Notes: generated by a model not told the origin, from the sequence alone. 64,000 nt of DNA from Phycisphaerales bacterium UBA2218 (GCA_002327785.1 DCUI01000269.1:1363-65362), one strand, 5' to 3'. Counted from the stretch's first letter, positions 52,069-61,275 are shown. Translations and numbers: made by a program.

Positions 52069-53252
52069 CGAAATATGTGATCATCGTGCCGGACGGCGCG
52101 GCGGATGAGCCTCTGGAGGTATTCGAGGGCAAGACGCCGCTCGAGGCGGCCCAGACTCCCAACATGGACCGGATCAGCATCGAGGGCCGCCAGGGCCTCG
52201 TGCGGACTGTTCCCGAGGGCCTCGATCCGGGCAGCGACGTCGCCCAGATGAGCCTGCTGGGATACGACCCGCTCCACTACTACACGGGGCGGGCCCCGAT
52301 CGAGGCCGCCGCCCGCAGCATTCGACTGGGCCTGGACGACTGGGTGTTCCGCTGCAACCTCATCACCATCGCCGACGGCATGATGGCCGATCACAGCGCC
52401 GGACACATCTCCACGGAAGAAGGCAGCAGCCTGATCCTGGAGCTGCAAGAGCATATCAACGATGAGCGCATCGCGCTCCATACGGGCGTCAGCTACCGGC
52501 ACCTGCTCGTCTTCAAGGGTATGGATTTCGACGTGCGCACCTATCCGCCGCACGATCATATCGGCAAGCCGGTCGAGAAGCTCTTGCCCCGGGGCAAGGG
52601 GGCGGACCTGTTGATCCAACTGATGAACCAGTCACAACAGTTGTTCGCCGGCCACGAAATCAACAAGGTCCGGCAGGATCTCGGCGAGAACCAGGTCAGC
52701 TCGATCTGGCTGTGGGGCCAGGGCAAGCAGGCCCGCTTGGACAGCTTCCGCAAGCGCTACGGACTGAAAGGGGCGGCGATCACCGCCGTGGACCTGGTTC
52801 GGGGACTCGCCAAGCTCGTCGGGTTCGATCTGATCACGGTGCCTGGCGCCACGGGATTCCTCGATACGAACTACGAGGGCAAAGGGCTGGCCGCCGCAAA
52901 GGCACTCGAAGAGTACGACCTGGTTTTCGTACACATCGAGGCCCCCGATGAAGCGGGCCATGAAGGCAACGCCGAGGCGAAAAAACAGGCCATCGAGCAG
53001 GTGGACAAGCACGTCGTGGGCCCGGTACTCGATGCGCTCCAGCGGTATGAAAGCTGGCGGGTCCTGCTGCTGCCGGACCATCCGACGCCGGTCAAGAGCG
53101 GCGCCCACTCGGCCGCCGCCGTGCCGTTCGCCATGGCGGGAACCGGGACCGCGGGAATCCTGCACGCGGGATTTGGCGAGAGCAACGCGGCGAAAGCCGG
53201 GCTTCGCATCGAGAAGGGATGCGAGCTGATGGAGTACTTCCTCAAGAGTTGA
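52065..53252 (+). CDS. apgM: ApgM-family metalloenzyme, predicted homoserine kinase
   Basis: The 395-residue protein belongs to the archaeal-type cofactor-independent phosphoglycerate mutase/alkaline phosphatase superfamily. It shows IIVPDGAAD, AAQTPNMDRI, GSDVAQMSLLGYDP with the catalytic Ser, FVHIEAPDEAGHEGN and LLPDHPTPVKSGAHS. The family is annotated as phosphoglycerate mutase, but the subgroup in TIGR02535 was proposed to be homoserine kinase because of its linkage to hom, lysC and thrC. Here it overlaps hom by four bases and precedes aspartate kinase, and no other homoserine kinase is in view. That context favours the threonine role; the assignment is inferred. Confidence 0.88.
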   Translation: MTKYVIIVPDGAADEPLEVFEGKTPLEAAQTPNMDRISIEGRQGLVRTVPEGLDPGSDVAQMSLLGYDPLHYYTGRAPIEAAARSIRLGLDDWVFRCNLITIADGMMADHSAGHISTEEGSSLILELQEHINDERIALHTGVSYRHLLVFKGMDFDVRTYPPHDHIGKPVEKLLPRGKGADLLIQLMNQSQQLFAGHEINKVRQDLGENQVSSIWLWGQGKQARLDSFRKRYGLKGAAITAVDLVRGLAKLVGFDLITVPGATGFLDTNYEGKGLAAAKALEEYDLVFVHIEAPDEAGHEGNAEAKKQAIEQVDKHVVGPVLDALQRYESWRVLLLPDHPTPVKSGAHSAAAVPFAMAGTGTAGILHAGFGESNAAKAGLRIEKGCELMEYFLKS

Positions 53253-53254
53253 AA

Positions 53255-53303
53255 GTGGCACGGACATCCTGGCCGTGTTCTCATGGGCAAGATGCCCATG
53301 CTA
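53255..53303. repeat. Palindromic repeat between the predicted homoserine kinase and aspartate kinase genes
   Basis: GTGGCACGGACATCCTGGCCGTG (53255-53277, imperfect palindrome) is followed by CATGGGCAAGATGCCCATG (53282-53300) and CTAC. These are the same two modules as in the 10154-10299 element. It occupies most of the 120-base gap. Confidence 0.75.
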
Positions 53304-53372
53304 CGCAGACGCGATTGACGACCGGTCTCGCGGCCGGTAGACTTCTCGGTTTTTAAGGGTGACAGAACAACT

Positions 53373-54614
53373 ATGGCAATCATCGTTCAGAAATTCGGCG
53401 GCTCCTCCGTGGCAAACACGGAAAAGATCCGCCGGGCAGCCAAACAGGTCATCGAAAGGATGCAGGCCGGCTACCAGGTTTGCGTAGTCGCTTCGGCTCG
53501 CGGCCGGCAGATTGAAGAGTTGCTGCGGGATGCACGGGAGCTCAACCCCAATCCGCCGAAACGGGAGATGGATCAGCTCCTGAGCACGGGCGAGCAACAG
53601 ACCGTCTCCCTGCTGGCCATGGCCCTTGAAGCGATGGGTCAGAAGGCCATCAGCTTCACCGGCACGCAGATTCACATGCTGACCGACGGCGTCTACAGCA
53701 ACGCGCAGATCAAGAGCGTCGATTCCGAGTTCATCCGGCACGAGCTGAACGAGGGACGGGTCGTCATCGTCGCCGGCTACCAGGGCGTCGACGAACATGG
53801 GAACATCACCTCCCTCGGACGAGGCGGATCGGACACCAGCGCGGTGGCCCTGGCCGCGGCCTTGAAGGCCGAGGAGTGCGAGATCTTCGCCGACGTGGAC
53901 GGCGTCTACACGACGGATCCGCAGGTCTTCCCGAAGGCCGCCCTGCTCGATGAAATCAGCTACGATGAAATGATCGAGATGGCCAGCCTGGGGACCGGCG
54001 CGATGCACATCCGGTCCGTGGCCATCGGCAAGCGATACAACGTTCGGATTCGGATCAGAAACAGTGAGAGCAACAATCCGGGAACCATCATCACTCATGA
54101 GGTGCCGCAGATGGAAGGTATATTGGTGTCGGGTGCGACGATTCAACGAGATATGGCGAAGATCGGCATTGCGGGCATACCGAATGTTCCCGGGACGGCC
54201 GCAAGGATATTTGCCCGGCTGGCCGAGGCCAAGGTCGTCGTCGACGACATCATCCAGACCGAGATCAGCCACGAGAAAGCAAATCTGTCCTTCATGGTCA
54301 GGAATTCCGACGTTCAGACCGCCCAAAAGGTGGCAAACGAGCTGAAGGCGGAGTTGCCGTGTGACAGCGTTTTCGTTCGCGACGACATCGCCCTGATTTC
54401 CGCCATTGGCGTGGGTATGCGGTCGCAATACGGCGTGGCCGAGAAGATGTTCGGGGCCCTCGCCAAGGCCAAGGTGAACATCGACTCGATCACCACGAGC
54501 GAGATCCGGATCAGTTGCGCCGTGGGCCGGCCCGACGTCGAGCGGGCCCTCGAAGCGGTGTGCCTCGCATTCGAGTTGGACCGGCCCGCCAGGCAGCGGA
54601 CCAAGAAGCGTTGA
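53373..54614 (+). CDS. lysC: Aspartate kinase
   Basis: The 413-residue enzyme phosphorylates aspartate, the first step to lysine, threonine and methionine. The kinase domain starts with QKFGGSSVAN and contains STGEQQTVSLLAMAL, GRGGSDTSAVALAAAL and FADVDGVYTTDPQV. Two ACT domains (about 270-400; NVPGTAARIFARLAEAKVVVDDI, GVAEKMFGALAKAKVNIDSITTS) provide feedback control. It belongs to the monofunctional alpha/beta-type class. It sits 120 bases after the predicted homoserine kinase on the same strand. Confidence 0.96.
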   Translation: MAIIVQKFGGSSVANTEKIRRAAKQVIERMQAGYQVCVVASARGRQIEELLRDARELNPNPPKREMDQLLSTGEQQTVSLLAMALEAMGQKAISFTGTQIHMLTDGVYSNAQIKSVDSEFIRHELNEGRVVIVAGYQGVDEHGNITSLGRGGSDTSAVALAAALKAEECEIFADVDGVYTTDPQVFPKAALLDEISYDEMIEMASLGTGAMHIRSVAIGKRYNVRIRIRNSESNNPGTIITHEVPQMEGILVSGATIQRDMAKIGIAGIPNVPGTAARIFARLAEAKVVVDDIIQTEISHEKANLSFMVRNSDVQTAQKVANELKAELPCDSVFVRDDIALISAIGVGMRSQYGVAEKMFGALAKAKVNIDSITTSEIRISCAVGRPDVERALEAVCLAFELDRPARQRTKKR

Positions 54615-54630
54615 GTGGGAATACACGGAA

Positions 54631-55290
54631 TTGGCACGCAGGCGAAACCACAGACGCGCATGGAGCAGACGTAAACGAGCCGTCCTGGTCGGTATCACGC
54701 TGATCGGGACGGCTCTCATCGTTGGGCTCGACCGGGGTCTTGTAGCCCCAAAATGGGCGAGGCTGCTAACGCCGCGAGAGCGGACCATCGCCACGGACGC
54801 GGCTCAATATGACGGCCGGAGTTTCTCGGCCGTCCGGGCCGTCGATGGCGACACGCTTCACCTGGACGTCCCGGATTCCACGGATAAGACGACCAAGGTC
54901 CGGCTCATCGGAATCGATGCCCCGGAAATGGGGTGGGGCAATACGGAGCGGATGTACTACGCCGAGGAGGCCGCGACGATCGTGAAGCAATGGACCCTCG
55001 GTCGTGAGGTCACAGTCTATCTCGATCCGCAGTCCGGCAGCCGGGATCGATACGGACGGCTGCTCGCGTACATCCAGTTGCCCGATGGGAGGTTCCTGAA
55101 CGAGGAGCTTCTCTCGGAAGGGTTCGCGTACGCCGACTTGCGGTTCAAGCACGGGTACTTTCAGAAATACCGACAGTTGGAGGCCAGCGCCCGAGCTCTA
55201 AAGAAAGGACTCTGGGCTCACGTCAAGCCCGAGCAAATGCCCGCGTGGCGACAGCGGAAACGAACCGCTCCGGACAGTGATTTGGAGTGA
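54631..55290 (+). CDS. Membrane-anchored thermonuclease-family nuclease
   Basis: The 219-residue protein begins at a TTG 16 bases after lysC. A very basic N-terminus and one hydrophobic segment (about 17-37) suggest a membrane anchor or export. The SNase domain (about 65-200) has VRAVDGDTLHL, RLIGIDAPE, RDRYGRLLAYIQ, FLNEELLSEGFAYA and KKGLW, including the catalytic Arg/Glu/Arg set. It would cut nucleic acid outside the membrane, perhaps for nutrient use. It is probably cotranscribed with the amino acid genes but unrelated in role. Confidence 0.9.
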   Translation: MARRRNHRRAWSRRKRAVLVGITLIGTALIVGLDRGLVAPKWARLLTPRERTIATDAAQYDGRSFSAVRAVDGDTLHLDVPDSTDKTTKVRLIGIDAPEMGWGNTERMYYAEEAATIVKQWTLGREVTVYLDPQSGSRDRYGRLLAYIQLPDGRFLNEELLSEGFAYADLRFKHGYFQKYRQLEASARALKKGLWAHVKPEQMPAWRQRKRTAPDSDLE

Positions 55291-55341
55291 TTCCGCGTCA
55301 ATCCGGACTCCTCGCAGGGAGCGGCAACCGCCCGCACTGCT

Positions 55342-56721
55342 CTACAGGTTGTATTCCTTGATCTTGCGGTAGAGGGTCCGTTCGCCGATGCCGAGGATCT
55401 TGGCGGCCTGCTCACGATTGCCCTGTGTCCTGGCCAGCGTATCCACAATCGCCTTCTTCTCAAGATCGTTGAGCGAGACCCCGGCCAGATTGGCCGGCGC
55501 GGCGCTGCTGCCCGGGAGTTGCCGACGCTGCGAAAGCTCGGGCGGAAGATCCTGGAGGTCGATCTTGTCACGGTCGCACATGACTACCATGGTCCGGATC
55601 ATGTTCCTGAGCTGACGGATGTTGCCCGGCCACTCATAACCGGTCACGATACTCATGGCCGCGGCCGTAAATCCCGTGACCTTTGAGCCTGTCTCCTCCA
55701 CCGCTTCCTGCAGGAAGTGCTCCGCCAGGATCGGAATGTCGTCCGTCCGTTCCCGCAGCGGCGGCAGGCTGATATTTACGCCTCGAATCCGAAAGTAAAG
55801 ATCCTCGCGGAACTCTTTTCGCTCGATGAGCTTCGTCAGGCTGCGATTGGTGGCACTGATAATCCGGACATTGACGACCGTGGCCTTGGTCGATCCGACG
55901 GGCACCACAACCCCGTCTTCGATCACACGCAGAAGCTTCGCCTGCATCGTCAGTGGCATGTCCCCGATCTCGTCGAGGAAGAGCGTCCCCTCATCGGCGA
56001 CCTCGAACAGCCCTTTGCGATCCGTGTTGGCGCCGGTGAACGCGCCCTTGACGTGCCCGAACAGCTCGCTCTCCAGCAGCGTCTCCGTTAACCCCGCGCA
56101 ATTCACCGGCTTGAAGGGCTTGCTCCGCCGAAGCGAATTGTTGTGAATGGCCCGGGCCAGCAACTCCTTGCCCGTGCCCGAAGGGCCCTCGATGAGGACT
56201 GCGATGTTGGTGGGGGCCACCCTGCGAACGACTTCGAAGATGCCCTGCATGGCAGGACTGACTCCCTTGATCCCCTCGAAGAGGAAGGCTCCCAGTTCCG
56301 TGGCGACCTCGGCGCGCTCGGCGTGGGCGGCAGCAGCTTTGCGGGCCGCCTGCTCGACCAGTGCGCGAAGTTGATCGATGTCGAGCGGTTTGACGAGATA
56401 ATCGAACGCCCCTTGCCGAATCGCCTCCTTGCAATTCTCGATTGTCGCGTAGGCCGTGATCAGAATCACCTCGGTGGAGCCGCTGTGCCGCTTGGCCTCA
56501 CGAAGAACGTCCAGACCATCGACCCGCCCTTCCAGCTTCAGATCGGTCACGACCACATCGACCGCCTGATTGCGAAGCACCTCAACGGCATGTTCGCCCG
56601 TATACACAGCGAGGGCCTTGACGGACAGCTTCCCAAGCGCCTCGACGATCCCGTCGGCGTGGTCCCGTTCATCATCAACCACCAAGATTACCGGTTTCTG
56701 CTCTGTCCAGTGACTACCCAA
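55342..56721 (-). CDS. NtrC-family sigma-54-dependent response regulator
   Basis: The 459-residue protein has a receiver domain (about 10-125; VVDDE, D60 in VVVTDLKLEG, K in YLVKPLD), an AAA+ domain (about 145-385) with Walker A GPSGTGKE, the sigma-54 contact motif GAFTGA and Walker B LFLDEIGD, and a Fis-type helix-turn-helix (about 420-459; NREQAAKILGIGERTLYRKIKEY). The start is a TTG at 56721; the first internal ATG would delete the receiver. It lies 29 bases after the CDF transporter gene. No partner kinase is adjacent. Confidence 0.93.
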   Translation of the reverse strand: MGSHWTEQKPVILVVDDERDHADGIVEALGKLSVKALAVYTGEHAVEVLRNQAVDVVVTDLKLEGRVDGLDVLREAKRHSGSTEVILITAYATIENCKEAIRQGAFDYLVKPLDIDQLRALVEQAARKAAAAHAERAEVATELGAFLFEGIKGVSPAMQGIFEVVRRVAPTNIAVLIEGPSGTGKELLARAIHNNSLRRSKPFKPVNCAGLTETLLESELFGHVKGAFTGANTDRKGLFEVADEGTLFLDEIGDMPLTMQAKLLRVIEDGVVVPVGSTKATVVNVRIISATNRSLTKLIERKEFREDLYFRIRGVNISLPPLRERTDDIPILAEHFLQEAVEETGSKVTGFTAAAMSIVTGYEWPGNIRQLRNMIRTMVVMCDRDKIDLQDLPPELSQRRQLPGSSAAPANLAGVSLNDLEKKAIVDTLARTQGNREQAAKILGIGERTLYRKIKEYNL

Positions 56722-56750
56722 CCTTACACCTTCATACGGCGCGGGGAACG

Positions 56751-57650
56751 CTATTTCCTGAAGGAGGGCAAGTCCGGCTCGATATGCACCGTGATGTTCA
56801 CAGGCCGGCTGATTTCCTCATCCAGGGTCTTCTCCAGCCGCTCCGAGATGTCATGGGCGGCGGCCACGTTCAACTGCGGGTCCACCAGAATATGAACGTC
56901 CAGAAACACCTCGCGTCCGACCGTGCGGGTCCGCAGCCTGTGCCACTGACGGATGGCGGGATTGGCGCTTATCACGCCCTTGATGAGATCCACCGTCTCG
57001 GGATCAACCGCGCCCTCGGTCAGTTCCATGAGCGACCCGGCCACGACTTTGCAGCCGACGAAGATAATCATCAGGCCCACGGCCATGGCGGCCGCCTGAT
57101 CCCCATGGTCGAAACCGGCCACGATCGCCACGAAGCCGATCAGCACGGCCACGGAACTGAAGGCGTCACTGCGATGGTGCCAGGCATTCGCGTACACGGC
57201 GGGGCTGTGAAGCCCCATCGCCACGTTCTTTGTCACCCGGTAGAGCCATTCCTTGGCAACAATCGACAGCAAAGCCCCTGCCAGAACTCCCCAGTGGATC
57301 CCGGTCATCTCATTTCTCGCGATGGACATCGTCGCCTGATAGATCATGAAACCACCCACCGCGATCAGCACCATCGCGACGAAAGCGGCAGAGAAGGTCT
57401 CGATCCGTCCATGGCCGTAGGGGTGAGTTCGGTCCGGTTTCTTGGCCCCCCAGTACGACCCGACGATGACCGCAATATCGGTCGCCAGGTCCGAGAGCGA
57501 ATGAATCGCATCCGCGATCATCGCCAGCGAGGAAACCGCCACGCCGATGACCATCTTGACGACCGCCAGAATGATATTGACGACTGCGCCCAGGTAGGTC
57601 ACGGAACGAATCTGACGACCGGCAGCATCATGTTTGGCATCTATCGGCAC
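56751..57650 (-). CDS. Cation diffusion facilitator (CDF) metal exporter
   Basis: The product is about 299 residues from GTG 57650, which lies after the mutase stop. An ATG at 57698 would add 16 residues read out of the mutase gene. Six transmembrane helices contain the paired metal-binding motifs: DAIHSLSDL in helix 2 and HHRSDAFSS in helix 5. YGHGRIETF is also conserved. A cytoplasmic C-terminal domain (about 215-299) follows. CDF proteins export Zn, Co, Fe or Mn by proton exchange. The metal is not certain. It lies between a phosphosugar mutase and an NtrC-like regulator. Confidence 0.92.
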   Translation of the reverse strand: MPIDAKHDAAGRQIRSVTYLGAVVNIILAVVKMVIGVAVSSLAMIADAIHSLSDLATDIAVIVGSYWGAKKPDRTHPYGHGRIETFSAAFVAMVLIAVGGFMIYQATMSIARNEMTGIHWGVLAGALLSIVAKEWLYRVTKNVAMGLHSPAVYANAWHHRSDAFSSVAVLIGFVAIVAGFDHGDQAAAMAVGLMIIFVGCKVVAGSLMELTEGAVDPETVDLIKGVISANPAIRQWHRLRTRTVGREVFLDVHILVDPQLNVAAAHDISERLEKTLDEEISRPVNITVHIEPDLPSFRK

Positions 57651-57654
57651 GGAC

Positions 57655-59067
57655 TCATCCCACAACGGACTTGCGTATTCCGGAAACGACCTCGACATAA
57701 CGTCTGGCGGCGGACTCGTCGCGGGTCTCCACGATGATCCTCATCACGGGCTCGGTGTTGCTCATCCGCAGGTGAATCCAGCCATCGGGGAAGTCGAGCC
57801 GCAGGCCATCCGAGGTGTTCGCAGCGGCCCCGGCAAACGTCTCGGCCGCCTGGTTCATGATCTGGTGCGCCTGCTGGGAATCGGCGGCGAACTTGTCCTT
57901 GTGCACATGGTAGCCGCCGATCTCCCGCACCAGCCCGCTGATGCCCTTGCCCGTCTCGGCCATCAACTGCAGGACCAAGGCCATTCCGACGAGGCTGTCC
58001 CGAATGGGGCCCACTCGCAGATCGATGACGCCTCCGTTCCCTTCGCCGCCGATGACACAACCGTGCTCGATCATCGCGTTGGCCACGTGGGCTTCGCCGA
58101 CCGGAGTGCGTATGACGCGGCCACCCGCCTGTGCCGCCACGTCGTCGATCATCCGCGAGGTGGATAGATTGGCGGCCGCCGTCCCGGAGCCGCAGGAGAA
58201 GACGTGCTTGGCCGCCAGGGCCAGGGTGTACTCTTCTCCGATGTAGACGCCGTTCTCATCCACGATGGCCAGCCGGTCCGCATCCGGGTCCTGGGCAAAT
58301 CCCAGGTCCGCCTTCTCCTGCCTCACCCGGCTGCACAAATCGCCCAGGTTCGCGGCGGTAGGCTCGGCGCCATGGGCGAACAGACCCGTCGGCTCGTCAT
58401 TCATCGCAACAACCTCACAGCCGAGTTGGGCCAGAAGCTTCTTGCCGGCCCAGGCCCCCGCTCCGTTCACGCTGTCGAGAACAATCCGGTATTTCTTCTC
58501 GGCGATCCGCCCGGCATCAACCGTGGCCAGGACCTTCGCGACGTGAATCCGGTCCGTCTCGTCGTTGCGGCTCACCACGCCGCAGAGAACGGAATCGACA
58601 AAGCGGATGCGGCCATCGAGAAAGGCCTGCTTGATCTGCTCAGCCATGGCCGGCGGCGGGGCCATCCCATTGCTCAGCAGCAGCTTGATGCCGTTGTACG
58701 GGAGCGGATTGTGCGACGCCGTAATGACGATGCCGCCGTCACAACCGAGCTCGCGCAGCATGATGCCTACGCCCGGTGTGGTCACGAGACCCAGATCGAT
58801 CACGTCCACGCCGACCGCACACAGCCCCGCCGTCATGGCGGACATGAGCATCTGGCCGCTGACGCGCGAATCGCGCCCGATGCAGACCTTCAGCCGCCGA
58901 CCGTCTGCGCCGTCGCTGTCCTTCAGAAAGGTCCCGAAGACGCAGCCGTACTGGGTCGCAATGACGGGCGTGAGGTTCTCCCCAATCACACCCCTCATCC
59001 CACTAACACTGATGATAAGGCTCTCGGCTATCTCGCACACTCCATTCGCGCACGACCAACCATCCAC
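57655..59067 (-). CDS. glmM: Phosphoglucosamine/phosphomanno-type mutase
   Basis: The 470-residue protein is an alpha-D-phosphohexomutase. It has the phosphoserine loop TASHNPLPYNGIK, the metal loop DPDADR, the sugar-binding GEGNGG and the C-terminal phosphate loop MSNTEP. The GMRGVIGENLTP start resembles the archaeal-type phosphoglucosamine/phosphomannomutases. It would supply glucosamine 1-phosphate or mannose 1-phosphate for envelope sugars. Substrate choice between GlmM and ManB types is not settled by sequence alone. It lies 53 bases after serA on the same strand. Confidence 0.88.
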   Translation of the reverse strand: MDGWSCANGVCEIAESLIISVSGMRGVIGENLTPVIATQYGCVFGTFLKDSDGADGRRLKVCIGRDSRVSGQMLMSAMTAGLCAVGVDVIDLGLVTTPGVGIMLRELGCDGGIVITASHNPLPYNGIKLLLSNGMAPPPAMAEQIKQAFLDGRIRFVDSVLCGVVSRNDETDRIHVAKVLATVDAGRIAEKKYRIVLDSVNGAGAWAGKKLLAQLGCEVVAMNDEPTGLFAHGAEPTAANLGDLCSRVRQEKADLGFAQDPDADRLAIVDENGVYIGEEYTLALAAKHVFSCGSGTAAANLSTSRMIDDVAAQAGGRVIRTPVGEAHVANAMIEHGCVIGGEGNGGVIDLRVGPIRDSLVGMALVLQLMAETGKGISGLVREIGGYHVHKDKFAADSQQAHQIMNQAAETFAGAAANTSDGLRLDFPDGWIHLRMSNTEPVMRIIVETRDESAARRYVEVVSGIRKSVVG

Positions 59068-59120
59068 TGCCGATGGAAGCAGCAGTCAACTTATCCATCG
59101 TATGAGGAAGCGCATAAGAA

Positions 59121-60710
59121 TCAGTCGAGCGTGCAGACGTACAATTCGTTGACGAAATCGAGCTTCTTGAGCTCCTCGACGGTGGCCGCATCGGGCTCCT
59201 TGTCGAGGCTCACCGCCAGGACCGCTTTCTGCATTTCGAGCTTCTGGCCGACGCCCATCGTGCCGATGTTGATGCCGTGATTGCCGAGAATCGTGCCGAC
59301 CGAGCCGATCACGCCGGGGCGGTCCTCGTTGAAGATCACCAGCACCGTGCCCTGCGGCGTCATCTCGACGTGGAAGTCATCGACCTCGATGATTCGCAGC
59401 AGCGTCTCACCGAACACCGAACCTCTGACGGTTCGCTTGACCTCGCTCGTCGTGACGGTCGCGCTGAAGCTCGACGCGACGTCCCTGGCCTCGGGGTTCT
59501 TCGTCTCGTCGATGCTGATGCCCCGCTCCTTGGCAAGGACCGGCGTGTTGACCATGTTCAGCGGCATCTCGAAGTGCCTCTGGAGCAGACCCATGGCGAA
59601 GTTCAGCGTGATGGGCTGAACCGTCATGTCGGCCACGGTCCCGCGATACTCCACCTGGACTGCCTTGATGTTTCCGGGAGCAATGATGCTCAGGAGGTTG
59701 CCGATGCGCCGAGCCAGGTCTGCATACTGGCCGACGGCAGCCGGCACGGCGCCGGAGGACGACGGGGCGTTGACCGCGTTGCGAATCGGGCCGTTCTTGA
59801 TCGCATCGAGCAGGATCTCGGCCGCCTCGACGGCCACTTCGACCTGCGCCTCTTCCGTGCTGGCGCCGAGGTGCGGCGTGACGATGCAGTTGTCCAGCGC
59901 GGCGAACCGCAGATCCTGCGGCGGCTCAGAAGAAAACACATCGAGCGCAGCGCCGGCAATCTTCTTCTTCGACAACGCCTCGTAGAGAGCGTCCTCGTTG
60001 ATGATGCCGCCTCGCGCACAGTTGACCAATCGAACCGTCGGCTTCATCATCGCGAGCTGGTCGGCGCCGATCATGTTCAGCGTCTGCGGGTTCCTGGGCA
60101 CATGAATCGTGATGAAATCGGACTCGCGGAAGATCCGTTCCAGCTTGTCGGTCACCTCGACGCCCAGCTGTTCGGCGTCCTTCGGCGCCGACAGCGGATC
60201 GTATCCCAGAATCTTCATATTCAGACCGTGGGCCATCCGCGCCACCGCCATGCCGATTCGGCCCAAGCCAATCACGCCAAGGACCTTGTTATTGAGTTGG
60301 TTGCCTGTGTATTTCTTTCGATCCCAGGCGCCGGATTTGAGGCTATTGCAGGCCTGCACGACGTTTCGGCTCATCGCCAGCATGAGGGCCATCGTATGCT
60401 CGGCCGCACTGAGCGTGTTGCCGCCGGGAGTATTCATCACCAGGATGCCCTTGCGGGTCGCAGATGGTACGTCGATGTTGTCCACGCCGACGCCCGCCCG
60501 AGCAACGCCCTTCAGGCGGCCCGGATTGGCAAGGACCTTGGCAGTCACTTTCGTGTCGCTGCGGACGATCAGCCCATCGTAGTCGCAAATGATGTTGCAC
60601 AACTCATCTTCACTGATGCCTATCTTGACAACCGCCTCAGCGCCTGCGGTGGCGTTGATCAGATCGATCCCTTCCTTTGCCAGCTTGTCCGTGATGAGCA
60701 CTTTGATCAT
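59121..60710 (-). CDS. serA: D-3-phosphoglycerate dehydrogenase
   Basis: The 529-residue protein is the long form of SerA and starts serine synthesis by oxidising 3-phosphoglycerate. ATG 60710 has GGGAG upstream; the frame is open beyond, but that part is not family-like. The NAD-binding core has GVIGLGRIG, NCARGGIINEDAL and TPHLGASTEEAQ. The intervening ASB domain (about 320-445) and a C-terminal ACT domain (about 455-529; NEDRPGVIGSVGTILGNHGINI) are present. The ACT domain predicts serine feedback. It heads a run with the mutase, CDF and NtrC-like genes. Confidence 0.96.
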   Translation of the reverse strand: MIKVLITDKLAKEGIDLINATAGAEAVVKIGISEDELCNIICDYDGLIVRSDTKVTAKVLANPGRLKGVARAGVGVDNIDVPSATRKGILVMNTPGGNTLSAAEHTMALMLAMSRNVVQACNSLKSGAWDRKKYTGNQLNNKVLGVIGLGRIGMAVARMAHGLNMKILGYDPLSAPKDAEQLGVEVTDKLERIFRESDFITIHVPRNPQTLNMIGADQLAMMKPTVRLVNCARGGIINEDALYEALSKKKIAGAALDVFSSEPPQDLRFAALDNCIVTPHLGASTEEAQVEVAVEAAEILLDAIKNGPIRNAVNAPSSSGAVPAAVGQYADLARRIGNLLSIIAPGNIKAVQVEYRGTVADMTVQPITLNFAMGLLQRHFEMPLNMVNTPVLAKERGISIDETKNPEARDVASSFSATVTTSEVKRTVRGSVFGETLLRIIEVDDFHVEMTPQGTVLVIFNEDRPGVIGSVGTILGNHGINIGTMGVGQKLEMQKAVLAVSLDKEPDAATVEELKKLDFVNELYVCTLD

Positions 60711-60747
60711 AGCAACACTCCCAGAAGTCTTCAATCCACCGTCCGTC

Positions 60748-61215
60748 TCAGGTCTGTGCCGCCAAGGCGCGTGCCAAGGTGACCGCCCATCCAGCGGCAA
60801 GGATCACGAGCAGACCCACAACCACGTGTACGATCCTGACCCGGGCAAACACCCGGTCCAGGAAATTGAAATATATGCCGAAGGCAGCGATCAGAAAAGC
60901 GAAAAATGTCGCAACAATCAGCATGCTGCACAGCAGAGCCGCCGCAGGCTGCACATAGAACGCCGTGAGCACCTCGCCGCGGGCAAAGGCCAGAACGGCG
61001 GTCGTCATCCCACAGGTTGGACACGTCAGGCCGGTCCGCATCTTCAGGCCGCAGGGCGGAAAAAGCACCCCGAAGTCAAAACCCACCCTCTGCAGCAGCC
61101 ACAGGCCAACAAAAGCGCCTGTGACGCCACAGACGATGACGACGCCGACCTTGCGTTGCCTCGCGGACGCCCGGCATACCGCTTTCGTCTTGTTATCCTG
61201 TTGGCCTTCCCGCAT
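60748..61215 (-). CDS. DUF2752 membrane protein
   Basis: The 155-residue protein contains the DUF2752 signature PPCGLKMRTGLTCPTCGMTTAVLAFARGE, with paired cysteines, and three hydrophobic helices (about 22-42, 78-102 and 120-142). The function is unknown. An ATG at 61248 also starts this frame, but it overlaps the -35 of a strong promoter whose start point is about three bases before ATG 61215. The shorter form on a nearly leaderless mRNA is therefore preferred. Its stop is 37 bases before serA. Confidence 0.82.
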   Translation of the reverse strand: MREGQQDNKTKAVCRASARQRKVGVVIVCGVTGAFVGLWLLQRVGFDFGVLFPPCGLKMRTGLTCPTCGMTTAVLAFARGEVLTAFYVQPAAALLCSMLIVATFFAFLIAAFGIYFNFLDRVFARVRIVHVVVGLLVILAAGWAVTLARALAAQT

Positions 61216-61224
61216 ATTCACTGT

Positions 61225-61253
61225 AGAATAGAACCCGCGTTCAGACATGTCAA
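61225..61253 (-). promoter_or_regulatory. Consensus promoter with near-leaderless start for the DUF2752 gene
   Basis: On the minus strand TTGACA (61253-61248) and TATTCT (61230-61225) are 17 bases apart. The -10 ends nine bases before ATG 61215, leaving a 5' untranslated region of only about 2-3 bases. Confidence 0.65.
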
Positions 61254-61275
61254 TGCATACGACAGGTGGAGCATT

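Noticed and set aside
59277..60782. 501-codon plus-strand frame opposite serA
   Set aside because: SerA is unmistakable on the minus strand, and the antisense frame is His/Arg/Asp-rich without motifs.
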